64,000 nt of DNA, taken from Lewinellaceae bacterium (GTDB taxonomy: Bacteria > Bacteroidota > Bacteroidia > Chitinophagales > Saprospiraceae). A program made the translations under genes and the position numbers. Location: positions 372,001 to 436,000 of the forward strand of contig JACJYC010000002.1 in assembly GCA_020636325.1 (NCBI GenBank). The letters run 5' to 3'. Shown here one piece after another: positions 43,501 to 52,069 of this stretch (the first letter of the stretch is position 1; the number at the start of each line of letters is the position of its first letter). The notes beneath the pieces are model-generated. The model saw nothing but the letters and a program-made list of their open reading frames with translations, was not told the origin of the DNA and did not search any database.

Positions 43501-45908
43501 AGCACTACGGTGATGTTGTCGTCGCAAACGGCAACGGGCTCCACCGGGTCCCTGACACAAAAGGGGCACAACAGCGTGGTCATATTGCCGCAATCGTCCG
43601 TTACCTTGAACCGGAATTGATGGCACCCGACCGGAATGCCGAATACGGTGCGGTCGGCTCCCGGCTGAATGGTGGTCAGGACCTGCGTCTGGTTGCCCGA
43701 GGTGGTAATGATCTCCGTCAGGACCTCCCAGCTTGAACAGTTGTCGGAAACGATCGGCAGCGGCGCCAGAAACGCCGTTGTGCAATCATTGTTCCCGGTA
43801 TTGTAATAGATCGTATCCGGCTGTCCGTCCATGTTCACATCCGGATTGGGGCATACCACCGTCGGCGGCGTTATATCGCTGACCCGGATAAACTGGTCGT
43901 ACTGGATGGTGCTGGATACCGAGCAATTGTCGATGATAAACCACCTGCGGACAAACTGGTAGGAGCCGTCGCAGGTATTCGCCTTGGGCTGATCGGAATA
44001 GGTGGCGAGCAGATTGCAATAAACCGGGTTGAGGTAAAAGGTCCCGAACGCCGATTGGACCAGCGGATACCCTGTTACCGAGGGATGAGGGTTACCGCTG
44101 GGCAAGGTCGCAAAGCTGCCGCTGCAATCCAGCAGCACATTTTTCGGCGGCAGGGTCATATCGCTGAACGTTAGCTGCTTCAGGTGAATGGCCTGGGTGC
44201 ATTGATCCTGGTTGCCCGATCCGTCCGATACGGTGAAGGTCCGGTTGATGATGACATCCGCGCATTCGGGGATCCCCAGAAGCACATCCTGAAAAGTAAG
44301 ATTTGTATTGCTGCAATTATCGGTTACGTTCGGCTGGCCCGTTATCGCCAGGTTGGCGGGGTTATTGAGCAGCGCCTGATAATCCGAACAAAACAGCGGT
44401 TGCGCTACCTGAGCGTTGATAGCCGGCGTGTTGGCAATCAGGCCCGGCCCCGAACTGTATACCGCCCAGGTGAACGGTCCGGTCGAACCGGCTACAGCGG
44501 ACGTGGTCAGCAGGGTATAGGTTTGCCCGGCCTGCAGCGGCGCCGTCAGCCGGACGATATTGTTCTGGTTGGTGAAATATCCTTGCCCCGGATCCACATG
44601 AACGGCAGACGCCATAAAATTCTGGCACGGCCCGGCAATGGGATTAAAGTTGCCCGGATACAGCAACGCTGCACCGAAGCCGAAGGGTGTCGATAATTCG
44701 AAGGTATAAACATCCGCCTGGCTGACCGAAAAGGTCGTCAGTTCGTAAAAATGCAGGTTGGCGCTGGGGTTCACCTGATTGGCCAGACAGGCAAAATTGG
44801 TCGGCAGAAAATTCGGGTCGGTATTGTTCAGGGTATCCCGCAGGAACTGAACCTGCTGGTTGACCCACCCCTGGCCGTTGTTGTCCGTACATTCGATGGA
44901 AGGCGGAAGCAAATCCAGCACCAGGATGCTGCCGACGCCGGTATATCCGCCGCCGAGCGAGCTGACCTGCACCATCAGCAACTGACCGGCGTGTTCACCG
45001 GTCACCATATTGCCGATCGGCTGCCCTTGCTGGTTGAATATCGTGACGACATAATCGTCGTTGATGCACGGATAGTCCCCTTCCAGGATCATATTCGGCA
45101 CAATGGTCGCCTTGCACTGGCTGTTCAGGGGTACGTTGACCTGGAAATTGGTCACCAGGTTGGGCTCAGGGTATAAAAATACCGACTGGCTCACGCTGGC
45201 GCTGCAGCCGGGGTCGTTGGCCGTATTGGGCGTACCTGTCCCGGCGTCAAAGGTATACGTGACCGTATGCAAACCGGGCGTAAGCAATTGCGGATTGAAA
45301 ACCGTGGCCAGCTGCCCGTCGATCTGGAACATGCTGTTCCCCTGCACCCCGCCCGCGTTCCCGACAAGCGGCACAGGCAGGCTCGTTTTGCACAATTCCG
45401 AAGGGAGCCCCACAATCTGCGGGTGGGGATAATAACAGGCGTTTGCGATGGTGAGGGTTTCCGAACCGTTGGTCACGGAAATGGAAAAGCCCGCCCCGTC
45501 CACATGTTTACCGCTCAATTGATAAACGCCCGGCGAGGTTTCCGTCAGGGTTACGCCCACACCGATGGGTACCGGAGAAGCCGGCGGCGGCGGGCTGCCT
45601 GTGGAATAAAGTCCGGTTATCGCACTGACCGACCAGGATTCTCCCGGATCGGAATTGACGCTGACGGTTTCGCTGAACTGGCCGTTGCCCGCCTGAGTAC
45701 TGTTGTTCAGACAATTGCACTGCGCGGGGCTTCCGGGTGAAGCGCCAAGATATATTATCGGATTCTGGGCCTGGGTCGTACTTAAAATCGAGATCAACAA
45801 CCCGGCCAGGATAACATATCGCCGGAGTGGGGGTCCTGCTCCGCTCTCTCCTTGCAGCCAGAACCAGGAACGGTTCCGGGTTTGCCTCCCCTCAGAAATA
45901 GGTTTCAT
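40545..45908 (-). CDS. Giant multidomain secreted protein with dockerin-like, cohesin-like and T9SS domains
   Basis: 1787 aa from the ATG at 45908 (MKPISEG); the frame is open to 45959. A long N-terminal basic region precedes the membrane segment YVILAGLLISILSTTQA. The body is a series of HYR/Ig-like cysteine-containing repeats with phrases such as DNCS, PVAVCDDNITV, TDGCGNQTV. Near residues 1440-1560 lie a carboxypeptidase-regulatory-like repeat and a dockerin-like stretch (two D-x-N/x-G/S-T-L-D-I units, e.g. ADVNRSKTISTLDIIQLRKLI). A cohesin-like segment follows (AGFQYTLEFDPDEAELVG), then the T9SS sorting domain (LFQNRPNPFTDESII ... KMMLIAH). Probably an adhesin or scaffold. Confidence 0.88.
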   Translation of the reverse strand: MKPISEGRQTRNRSWFWLQGESGAGPPLRRYVILAGLLISILSTTQAQNPIIYLGASPGSPAQCNCLNNSTQAGNGQFSETVSVNSDPGESWSVSAITGLYSTGSPPPPASPVPIGVGVTLTETSPGVYQLSGKHVDGAGFSISVTNGSETLTIANACYYPHPQIVGLPSELCKTSLPVPLVGNAGGVQGNSMFQIDGQLATVFNPQLLTPGLHTVTYTFDAGTGTPNTANDPGCSASVSQSVFLYPEPNLVTNFQVNVPLNSQCKATIVPNMILEGDYPCINDDYVVTIFNQQGQPIGNMVTGEHAGQLLMVQVSSLGGGYTGVGSILVLDLLPPSIECTDNNGQGWVNQQVQFLRDTLNNTDPNFLPTNFACLANQVNPSANLHFYELTTFSVSQADVYTFELSTPFGFGAALLYPGNFNPIAGPCQNFMASAVHVDPGQGYFTNQNNIVRLTAPLQAGQTYTLLTTSAVAGSTGPFTWAVYSSGPGLIANTPAINAQVAQPLFCSDYQALLNNPANLAITGQPNVTDNCSNTNLTFQDVLLGIPECADVIINRTFTVSDGSGNQDQCTQAIHLKQLTFSDMTLPPKNVLLDCSGSFATLPSGNPHPSVTGYPLVQSAFGTFYLNPVYCNLLATYSDQPKANTCDGSYQFVRRWFIIDNCSVSSTIQYDQFIRVSDITPPTVVCPNPDVNMDGQPDTIYYNTGNNDCTTAFLAPLPIVSDNCSSWEVLTEIITTSGNQTQVLTTIQPGADRTVFGIPVGCHQFRFKVTDDCGNMTTLLCPFCVRDPVEPVAVCDDNITVVLNNNGYGSISAADVDEGSTDNCGVSKMEVRRMISQNPGSCTPVVPYFTNWGPSVEFSCCDVSNLVPVQLRITDVYGNANSCETLITVKDKTIPICVAPNPVVTNCQDLPPDFDPTDLGQLSQLFGSFSALDVCGVQSSGELTPVATLNNCGAGTILRRFQAVDVNGNASPVCQQTISIIKAYDYQIRFPKDASMVCGTPIPDTLIVAGSACDNFAINVEEQTFSVNGGPCYKLVRTFHIINWCEYDGYSEPVTLGRDEDCDNNGGDEDLWVIVNSQGAFLDRDNQLGNNQPPANARGNFCNLGPNPAGYWRQIPSVGYWIYSQTIMVTDDTDPLVQFSPTQPFCSVDNQQCLGTVTIPFTVTETCSPNGVTVKVFRDLNADGILDGEVTASALTGSYPNYTASGNFPLGNHAYQVRVTDGCGNQTVINKNFQVVDCAAPSPTCINGISVNLNPLLPGIDADGDGNVDAAAVSVSVQDMLAGAQPQDCSGPLQFSLHRTDEITSGADTPNPGQQGQIFTCDDIGTVIVRVYSWDSAVNPNLPQPGPNSSYCETYIIVQDNLGACQAQVTMGTVSGIIHTEQGVPVEGVHLQPMTSMPVMATTQDNGFYQIEDLESGHGYDVTPTMEADYKNGVTTLDLILVARHVLGSQHLGTPYQLIAADVNRSKTISTLDIIQLRKLILNITDVFPNSPSWCFIPESYHFPDLTNPWLEDFPESDSIPQLSGSMANRDFIAVKIGDVNGSAQANALAVENRSGPSETCYLNVEEKQVDAGEWFTAEFTATAPELIAGFQYTLEFDPDEAELVGILHGLVRDEHVNRQAEQDGQISFSWDTQEPGWAIGEEVVTEALFALRMRAKKALRLSELLKIRSRPVFAEAYTVSDERMNLDLQFTGKEVEADGYELFQNRPNPFTDESIIDFTMPEDASARISIFDVSGKLRWKTEGRFAKGYNRIVVKAADLGQAQGVLYYKLETGSFTATRKMMLIAH

Positions 45909-46127
45909 AGTTTTTGTGATTTTGAGCCGATCCAATACCGCTCCGGAACAGCGCCGCACCCCTGCGGTAAGCTGTTCTCAACAGGCTTATTGAAGCTCAT
46001 TTAAGTGAAAATAATCAGGTTATCAACTACGGTTAACAGAAAAAACAAAAACCGGGCCAATTTTGAATTCGCCTGATTTTTCCCACAAACACCTTATCTT
46101 CACCCCTCAATTTCATTTCCTTTCCCG

Positions 46128-47567
46128 ATGAAAATCCAGCAATTTTTGACCCGCGATTTCTCGCCCGACCAGCACCGCCGGTTCTGGATATGGGCAGGCC
46201 ATGTTTATTTCGGGTTGATGCTGTTGCTGAGCCTGGTGTATTACCGGGAAAGGATGCTGTGTTTCGATACGGCCAATTACGCCTTCCAGCTGATCGTCAA
46301 TCAGGGTTTCTACACGGGGCATGGGCGTTTCCTCACTTATGCGACCCAGGTTTTGCCGCTGCTGGCCGTGAAGGCCGGTTTGTCCCTGAAAGCGGTCCTG
46401 ATGATCTATTCCGCTTCCTTTGTGCTGTTTTTTTATTCGGCATACCTCATCCTCGTGTACGGGTTGAGAAACATCAGGGCGGGCATTTTCCTGGCGCTGT
46501 CCATTTGCCTGACCGTGCGATACAAATTTTACGGACCGGTAGGCGAGATCGTCCTTTCCATGGCGCTGCTGGCGCTGTTGGCAGGTTGGGTCACACGGGA
46601 AAAAGAGCGGTTTCCGATGCCGGTCTGGGCAGACACGCTCATAGCGATGGGGCTGGCAGCCCTGTTGCTGGTCGGGCACCCGTTTATCGGGGTTTCGGCC
46701 ATGGTCTTTCTGGGTTTTGACCTGTGTTACCGCCGCCGGTGGCTCCATCCGGAGGCCTGGGTTCTGATCGGTTGGACCCTTGCCGCTTTTGCTTTCAAAT
46801 TCAAAGTGGTTCAGGAAAACCCCTATGAGTCCGCCCGGTCCGCGCCGTTGGAAGATATCTGGGAAGTCATCAACAATTGGGGCGATTATTATGTCACCAA
46901 CCGGGTGAATTGGTTTTTTGAGACCGAATACGCTTTGCCCTTTGCAGTTTTTGCGGCTTTGCTCATCTGGTTGGTCTTCCTGGACCGCGGATTCACAGCC
47001 CTTTATACTTTCCTGAGTTTCTGCGGCATTCTGCTGCTTGTTGTGGTCCTGCACGTTTACCTGGATTCGCCGATCTACATTATGCTCGACGGCTACCTGG
47101 CGCACCTGGGACTGGTGTGGAGCCTGCCGGTCGCCTTCTTTTTATTGCCCAAACGAAAAATGGCGTACGCAGGAATTGTCGCAGCCCTGCTTTTGTTCGG
47201 CCTTGACCGAATGAAAAACAGGCACCGTTATTTCGAAAAGCGGCTCGACCAGATGGAAGCCATTTTTGAACAGCATCCGGACAACCGGAAATTGATGGCC
47301 CATATGCGGGATTTTGACTGGAATACGTGGTGGTTGCCCTGGGCATCCGGCGTAGAAACCCTGCTGCTGACATCCCTTGACGGTCCTGAGCACAGCGCAA
47401 CGCTCTATTTTGAGGACTGGGGTGAAAACTGGGATAAAAAGATAGCCGACCCGAAGCTTTTCCTGAGCGTCCAGTTCGCGCCGACCAGCGTTCCGGCGAG
47501 CCGCTTGCCGAAGCGCTACTTCCAGCTGCCTCAGGTTCCCTACGTCCGCATTGATCTGAAAAAGTGA
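46128..47567 (+). CDS. Polytopic membrane protein, possibly GT-C-like
   Basis: 479 aa with nine or ten hydrophobic segments (e.g. HVYFGLMLLLSLVYYRE, FVLFFYSAYLILVYG, IAMGLAALLLVGHPFIG, FAVFAALLIWLVFLD) and a soluble C-terminal 120-residue region. The first loop has FDTANYAFQLIVNQGFYTGHGRF, a spot where GT-C glycosyltransferases often carry acidic catalytic residues, but I cannot place it in a family. Starts divergently from the giant adhesin gene, so a role in surface modification is only a guess. Confidence 0.6.
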   Translation: MKIQQFLTRDFSPDQHRRFWIWAGHVYFGLMLLLSLVYYRERMLCFDTANYAFQLIVNQGFYTGHGRFLTYATQVLPLLAVKAGLSLKAVLMIYSASFVLFFYSAYLILVYGLRNIRAGIFLALSICLTVRYKFYGPVGEIVLSMALLALLAGWVTREKERFPMPVWADTLIAMGLAALLLVGHPFIGVSAMVFLGFDLCYRRRWLHPEAWVLIGWTLAAFAFKFKVVQENPYESARSAPLEDIWEVINNWGDYYVTNRVNWFFETEYALPFAVFAALLIWLVFLDRGFTALYTFLSFCGILLLVVVLHVYLDSPIYIMLDGYLAHLGLVWSLPVAFFLLPKRKMAYAGIVAALLLFGLDRMKNRHRYFEKRLDQMEAIFEQHPDNRKLMAHMRDFDWNTWWLPWASGVETLLLTSLDGPEHSATLYFEDWGENWDKKIADPKLFLSVQFAPTSVPASRLPKRYFQLPQVPYVRIDLKK

Positions 47568-47619
47568 GCGCCGGAGGCAACCCTTTCCACTCTTTTGACC
47601 GTACAGGAAAAAAAAGATC

Positions 47620-48969
47620 ATGCGGACCCAATATCTACTTCTCCTGACCTGGTGCATAGGCTATGCAAACGCTAACGCGCAAACAATCCGGATTCCTGCT
47701 GACTATCCGACCATTCAGGCCGGCATTGATCATGCCGCGGCGGGCGATACCGTATTGGTGAGCCCCGGCGTTTACAGCGAGAATCTCAATTTTAACGGCC
47801 TCGATATCGTGCTGGCTTCCTTTTACCTGACATCGGGGTCAACAGACTTCATAGCTCAAACGATCATTGACGGCGGCAACCATACAGCCGTTATAACGCT
47901 GGACCAGGGAGAATCTTCATACGCCGAGATCACGGGGTTTACCCTGGTGAACGGCACCCATGACGAATCCATACAATGGCCCGAATTCGGGGGCGGCATT
48001 GTTTGCCTGGGCGCGTCCCCTTTCATTCACCACAACCGGATCCTGAATTGCAGGGGAAGGGCCCTTAACTATTCCGATTTCGGCGGAATTTATTGCCGGG
48101 ATTCCGGGGCGCGGATCTTTGAGAACGAAATAGACAGCATCGAGTGCTTTTTCGTTAAAAAGCTGGGCGGTATCGTCAGCCACCGTTCCGCTCTGATCAT
48201 CCATAAAAACGCCATACGCAATATTTCCGGCGGATATGTCTTCCAGGGCGGAGGCGTTTCAGCGGACAGCAGCGAGTTGGACCTTTTCAGGAATGTCATT
48301 GCCGAAGGGCATTTCGACCTCGCGCCATACACCGCATCCGTCCGCCTGTTCAATTCCAGCCTAACCGCCATTAATAATACCCTGGCAGGCGAATTGGCCC
48401 TGGATACCGCATCCATTGCCGGGCTGACCAATAACATCATCCTCGGGCCTTCGGTTGCCTCGGGGATTTATGTATTCAATAACGCTGAAGCCACGATCGA
48501 CGCCCGATATAATACCATTGCGGGCGGGTGGCCCGGTGCGGGCAATTTTGATGCGGATCCCATGTTTGCCGATCCGGAGCATTTCGATTTTCACCTGAGC
48601 GAAAGCTCGCCTTGCATCGATGCCGGTGATCCGTTTTTTTCCGTTGATCCCGACGGCACAAGGGCAGATATCGGCGCCTTTAGCGTCGAACAAACCCCGA
48701 ATGGCATTCAGGACCCGAATCCGTTCCCTGATCAATTGTTGTACCCTAATCCGGCAAAGGATTATGTCAAAATCCTCCGGCAGTACGCTTTTTTAACCCT
48801 CGACAGATACGTCGTTTTTTCTCTGGACGGGAAATTGGTGGACCAGGGCCCCATTGCTGCCGACGGGAATTTGTACGTCGGTAAATTTCCAGCGGGTATT
48901 TATGGCATCCGCCTGTACAGCGTTGACGGTAAAGTACATACCTGTAAGCTGATCAAGACAGGCTATTAA
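47620..48969 (+). CDS. Secreted right-handed beta-helix protein with T9SS sorting domain
   Basis: 449 aa. Signal peptide MRTQYLLLLTWCIGYANANA. RIPADYPTIQAGIDHAAAGDTVLVSPGVYSE is the typical start of pectin-lyase-like parallel beta-helix proteins. Further helical coils follow (TIIDGGNHTAVITL, ITGFTLVNG, IVCLGASPFIHHNRILNC). The end (LYPNPAKDYVKI ... GIYGIRLYSVDGK ... KLIKTGY) is a T9SS type A sorting domain. It may bind or cleave a polysaccharide; no catalytic residues can be assigned. Lies 52 nt after the membrane protein gene. Confidence 0.87.
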   Translation: MRTQYLLLLTWCIGYANANAQTIRIPADYPTIQAGIDHAAAGDTVLVSPGVYSENLNFNGLDIVLASFYLTSGSTDFIAQTIIDGGNHTAVITLDQGESSYAEITGFTLVNGTHDESIQWPEFGGGIVCLGASPFIHHNRILNCRGRALNYSDFGGIYCRDSGARIFENEIDSIECFFVKKLGGIVSHRSALIIHKNAIRNISGGYVFQGGGVSADSSELDLFRNVIAEGHFDLAPYTASVRLFNSSLTAINNTLAGELALDTASIAGLTNNIILGPSVASGIYVFNNAEATIDARYNTIAGGWPGAGNFDADPMFADPEHFDFHLSESSPCIDAGDPFFSVDPDGTRADIGAFSVEQTPNGIQDPNPFPDQLLYPNPAKDYVKILRQYAFLTLDRYVVFSLDGKLVDQGPIAADGNLYVGKFPAGIYGIRLYSVDGKVHTCKLIKTGY

Positions 48970-48979
48970 CCCGCCCCAA

Positions 48980-49511
48980 TCAACGAACCTCGAAATACCC
49001 GGTAATCACCACCGGGTCCCGTTGGCCCGTCATGCCCTCCAGTTGAATCCGGTATGTTGAGGTTCGGTCGCCTGTATAAAAAACCAGGGTTGCCGTCCCT
49101 TTCTCATCTACGGCGACTTTAGGATTCCAGTACAGGAGCGTCCGGTAATCCGGTTTGTCGCTTTCCCGTTTAGGGGTGTCGTATACCGGGTTGTAGAAGG
49201 CCCTGGCCTGGTAATACCCCGGGTGGCGCAGGTGGACAATCCCCGGCTGTTCGGTGTCGTAAACCGCCTTTGAACGGTGCCCCGGCGGATAGGTATACAG
49301 TGCGATGACGCCCCCCCGGCCCTCTGCGCCGAAAATGGAGCTGGCGGAAAGCCCGCGTATGACATCGATAAAGGCGATTTGCTGGGGTGATATGGCGTTT
49401 GCCGTTGAAGAGCTGATGGTAACGCCGTCCAGCAGAATGGTTGCGGGGTTGGACTGGTTGGTTATTCAGTTCTAATTCAGCCCTGAAGGCGTTCATGCTG
49501 GTATTCCGGTA
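48980..49511 (-). pseudogene. 3' remnant of a TonB-receptor-plug-like gene
   Basis: Reading the minus strand from 49460 to the TGA at 48980 gives about 155 residues: NPATILLDGVTISS, QQIAFIDVIRG, SSIFGAEGRGGVIALYTYPPG, then RTLLYWNPKVAVDEKGTATLVFYTGD. This is the plug-domain and downstream region found in Bacteroidota TonB-dependent receptor-like proteins. No start is available: the frame opens after a TGA, and the matching upstream residues (AFRAELELNN) lie in another frame, indicating a frameshift near 49460. All sequence further upstream is replaced by the epimerase gene, whose stop is at 49515. A decayed fragment, not a functional gene. Confidence 0.7.
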
Positions 49512-49514
49512 TGG

Positions 49515-50567
49515 TCAGTAAAGCTCCAATACGCCCGGCTTCCAGCTATCCTTGCCGGCCTCCATCAATTGGGCGGCGGTTTGCCGGATCGTCAGTTCAG
49601 GAGGAATATAACTCCAATTCAATACTTTCAGGGATTTTCCATTGTCAAACGCATAATCGAGGCTGGTGAGATGGGCCGTTTGCCGGGTGACGGAGGGCGT
49701 GCGCCCGGTTATCCGGCTCTGGATTCCGATCAAGGGGGGAGCAATCGCCCTTAACACGGGGCCGAAAGGAATGGCCGGCGGTTTTTTGCCCAGCTCTTCG
49801 GCGATTTGGCTGCTCAGTTTGCGGTACGACCAGTTGGCGCTGTTGCAAATAAACCGCTCTCCGCTGATCGGGCTTTCGGACAGATGGATCATCATCCTGG
49901 CGACGTCCCTGACATCCACCAACCCGGTGGCGCCGGTAGCGTAAAACGGAAATCCCTGCAATCCGAGCCTGAAAATCCGCTGGGTATTGAATCCGACCCA
50001 ATTACCGCTGCCCAGGATGAGGCTGGGGTTGACAATAGCCATGTCCAGCCCTTCTTCAAAACCGCGCCATACTTCCTGCTCGGCCAGGAATTTGCTGACT
50101 GCATAATCCGAATTATTCGGGTTATTCTCCCACTTGGTCTCTTCTGTAACGGTTTTTTCCCTTTTGCCGCGGCCCAGAGCGGCAATGGAACTGGAATGGA
50201 TCATTTTTTTAACCCCACCGTAGAGGCAGGCATTCACTACGTTGGCTGTCCCTTCCCGGTTGGCCCGGATCATTCTACGTTTTTCACCCCGGTGAAAGGA
50301 GATAAATGCCGCGCAATGAAAAACGCGATCTGCACCGGAAACGGCCTCCTGGACGTCCATAAAGTCCAGGATATCTGCTTCCACCCAATCAATCCGGTCC
50401 CTGACCCCATCCAACAGTGCAAAGTCGCTGGTCGGCCGGCACAAAGCCCTGATATTGGTGTACCCGTAAGCCAGCAGGTAACGGAGCAGGTAACTGCCCA
50501 GAAAGCCGGTTCCGCCGGTAACCAGAATGCTGGCTTCCCGGCTGACGGAATGATTGGGTGGATGCAT
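49515..50567 (-). CDS. NAD-dependent epimerase/dehydratase (extended SDR)
   Basis: 350 aa. The glycine motif TGGTGFLG is at residues 17-24 and the catalytic Y-x3-K is in NSDYAVSKFLAE. SSSIAALG supplies the serine. Related to the epimerase at 619-1602 in length and motif order. Substrate not known; sugar-nucleotide or 3-beta-hydroxysteroid-type chemistry are the usual options. It follows the cytochrome gene on the same strand (32 nt gap), and its stop lies at the edge of the plug-like remnant, the site of an apparent rearrangement. Confidence 0.9.
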   Translation of the reverse strand: MHPPNHSVSREASILVTGGTGFLGSYLLRYLLAYGYTNIRALCRPTSDFALLDGVRDRIDWVEADILDFMDVQEAVSGADRVFHCAAFISFHRGEKRRMIRANREGTANVVNACLYGGVKKMIHSSSIAALGRGKREKTVTEETKWENNPNNSDYAVSKFLAEQEVWRGFEEGLDMAIVNPSLILGSGNWVGFNTQRIFRLGLQGFPFYATGATGLVDVRDVARMMIHLSESPISGERFICNSANWSYRKLSSQIAEELGKKPPAIPFGPVLRAIAPPLIGIQSRITGRTPSVTRQTAHLTSLDYAFDNGKSLKVLNWSYIPPELTIRQTAAQLMEAGKDSWKPGVLELY

Positions 50568-50599
50568 AACGATTCCTTAACGGTCAATGGGTGAACGGA

Positions 50600-50950
50600 T
50601 TATTCGCCCTCTTTCTTTAAGGTCATGGTATACGCGGCAACAGCCTTGATCTGATCTTCGTTAAGCAGGGTCTTGAAGCTGACCATAGCGTTTCTGCCCT
50701 CCGTGATCACCTTTACCCGCTCATCTGCCGTAAGGGCCGAGACCTGCAGATTGAAAGCGCCGCTGGCGCCCATATCCCCGTACAACCCATGGCAGGCAAT
50801 GCAATACTGCTTATAGACTTTTTCTCCGTCGACAGCCGGAGCGGCAGCTTTTTCAGCCGTTGCAGAATTGCCGGAGGATTGGTCAGGGCTTTCCGATCCG
50901 CAGGCTACTACCAGGGCCGCCACCAACACGGTAACCAATAAATGTTTCAT
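50600..50950 (-). CDS. Lipoprotein class I cytochrome c
   Basis: 116 aa. Signal MKHLLVTVLVAALVVAC with lipobox Cys17, then an acidic/Ala linker. Haem-binding C50-I-A-C53-H54 and a Met ligand at M89 (RNAMVSF) give a minimal class I c-type cytochrome with a core of about 75 residues. Anchored to a membrane facing the periplasm, it carries electrons, for example to a terminal oxidase. It is next to the epimerase without functional relation. Confidence 0.92.
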   Translation of the reverse strand: MKHLLVTVLVAALVVACGSESPDQSSGNSATAEKAAAPAVDGEKVYKQYCIACHGLYGDMGASGAFNLQVSALTADERVKVITEGRNAMVSFKTLLNEDQIKAVAAYTMTLKKEGE

Positions 50951-51153
50951 TTTAATCCATATTTAGGTTAATGGCCGCAATATAAACAAAAGGTAACCGT
51001 CTGAGGCAATTGCTTCATCGCCAATTCGCTTGCGTGGATCGAAAAAATCATACCGGTCTGCTTTTTTTTTGTTACTTTTAAGAATGAAATTAAAGCTATG
51101 ATTTTTGATTTTTGCAGCGTTGAAATTTTAAAATACTGATAAAACAACCAACA

Positions 51154-51996
51154 ATGAGTGATACCACCAGAAATTACGGCAACCAGAATCGCCTCGTCAA
51201 ATGGGGCATTATGGGCGCTATCCTGCTGATCTTTATCCTGATCTTTTCCACAGCCACCTTCCTGACCGTCGATGCCGGCGAACACGGCGTTTTGTTCAAG
51301 AAATTCGGCGGCGGCCTGGATAAGGAGCATATCTACTACCCGGGTTTCCATGTGATCGCGCCATGGAACACCATGTACATCTACGACGTAAGGATCCAGG
51401 AAGACTTTGAAACCATGGAGGTCCTGTCCAAAAATGGTTTGAATATCAAAGTTGAACTTTCGTTCCGCTTCAAACCCACCGAAGACAAGATCGGCTACCT
51501 GCACGAAGACATCGGCACCAATTACAAGGAAAGCATCCTCAAGCCGGAGATCCGGTCGGCTACCCGCGAGGTGATCGGCAAATATCTGCCGGAAGAATTG
51601 TATTCCACCAAAAGGGAAGCCATCCAGGATGAAATCTTCCAAAGGACTTCCGAAGCGGTTTCAAAGAAATTTATCCTTCTCGATGCCGTGCTGATCCGCC
51701 AGGTTGAATTGCCGGAAAAGCTGAAAGCCGCCATCGAGCGCAAGCTCCAGGAAGAGCAGGAAGCCTTCCAGATGGAGTTCAGCCTTGAAAAAGAACGCAA
51801 GGAAGCCGAAAGGAAGATCATTGAAGCCCGTGCCAAAGCGGAAGCCAACCAGATCCTGAATGCCAGTTTGACGGATAAAATCCTGCAGGACAAAGGCATT
51901 GAAGCCACCCTTCAACTGGCCAATTCGCCCAACAGCAAAGTGATCGTGGTCGGCGGCAGCGGCGACGGCCTCCCCCTGATCCTGGGTAACAATTAA
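51154..51996 (+). CDS. SPFH/prohibitin-family membrane protein
   Basis: 280 aa. One N-terminal membrane segment (IMGAILLIFILIFSTATFL) is followed by the SPFH/band 7 domain (VDAGEHGVLFKKFGGGLDKEHIYYPGFHVIAPW) and a coiled-coil-rich end (EEQEAFQMEFSLEKERKEAERKIIEARAKAEAN). Closest in layout to prohibitins, which form large rings on the membrane and modulate FtsH/AAA proteases. No FtsH gene is in the window. Ends GLPLILGNN. The HtrA-like gene follows 73 nt downstream. Confidence 0.92.
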   Translation: MSDTTRNYGNQNRLVKWGIMGAILLIFILIFSTATFLTVDAGEHGVLFKKFGGGLDKEHIYYPGFHVIAPWNTMYIYDVRIQEDFETMEVLSKNGLNIKVELSFRFKPTEDKIGYLHEDIGTNYKESILKPEIRSATREVIGKYLPEELYSTKREAIQDEIFQRTSEAVSKKFILLDAVLIRQVELPEKLKAAIERKLQEEQEAFQMEFSLEKERKEAERKIIEARAKAEANQILNASLTDKILQDKGIEATLQLANSPNSKVIVVGGSGDGLPLILGNN

Positions 51997-52069
51997 TGGC
52001 TTCCGGCTGAATTCCATGCCAAATTGACAATCCGGAGATTTGGCATGGATTTGGCCGGCAAAATCCATT

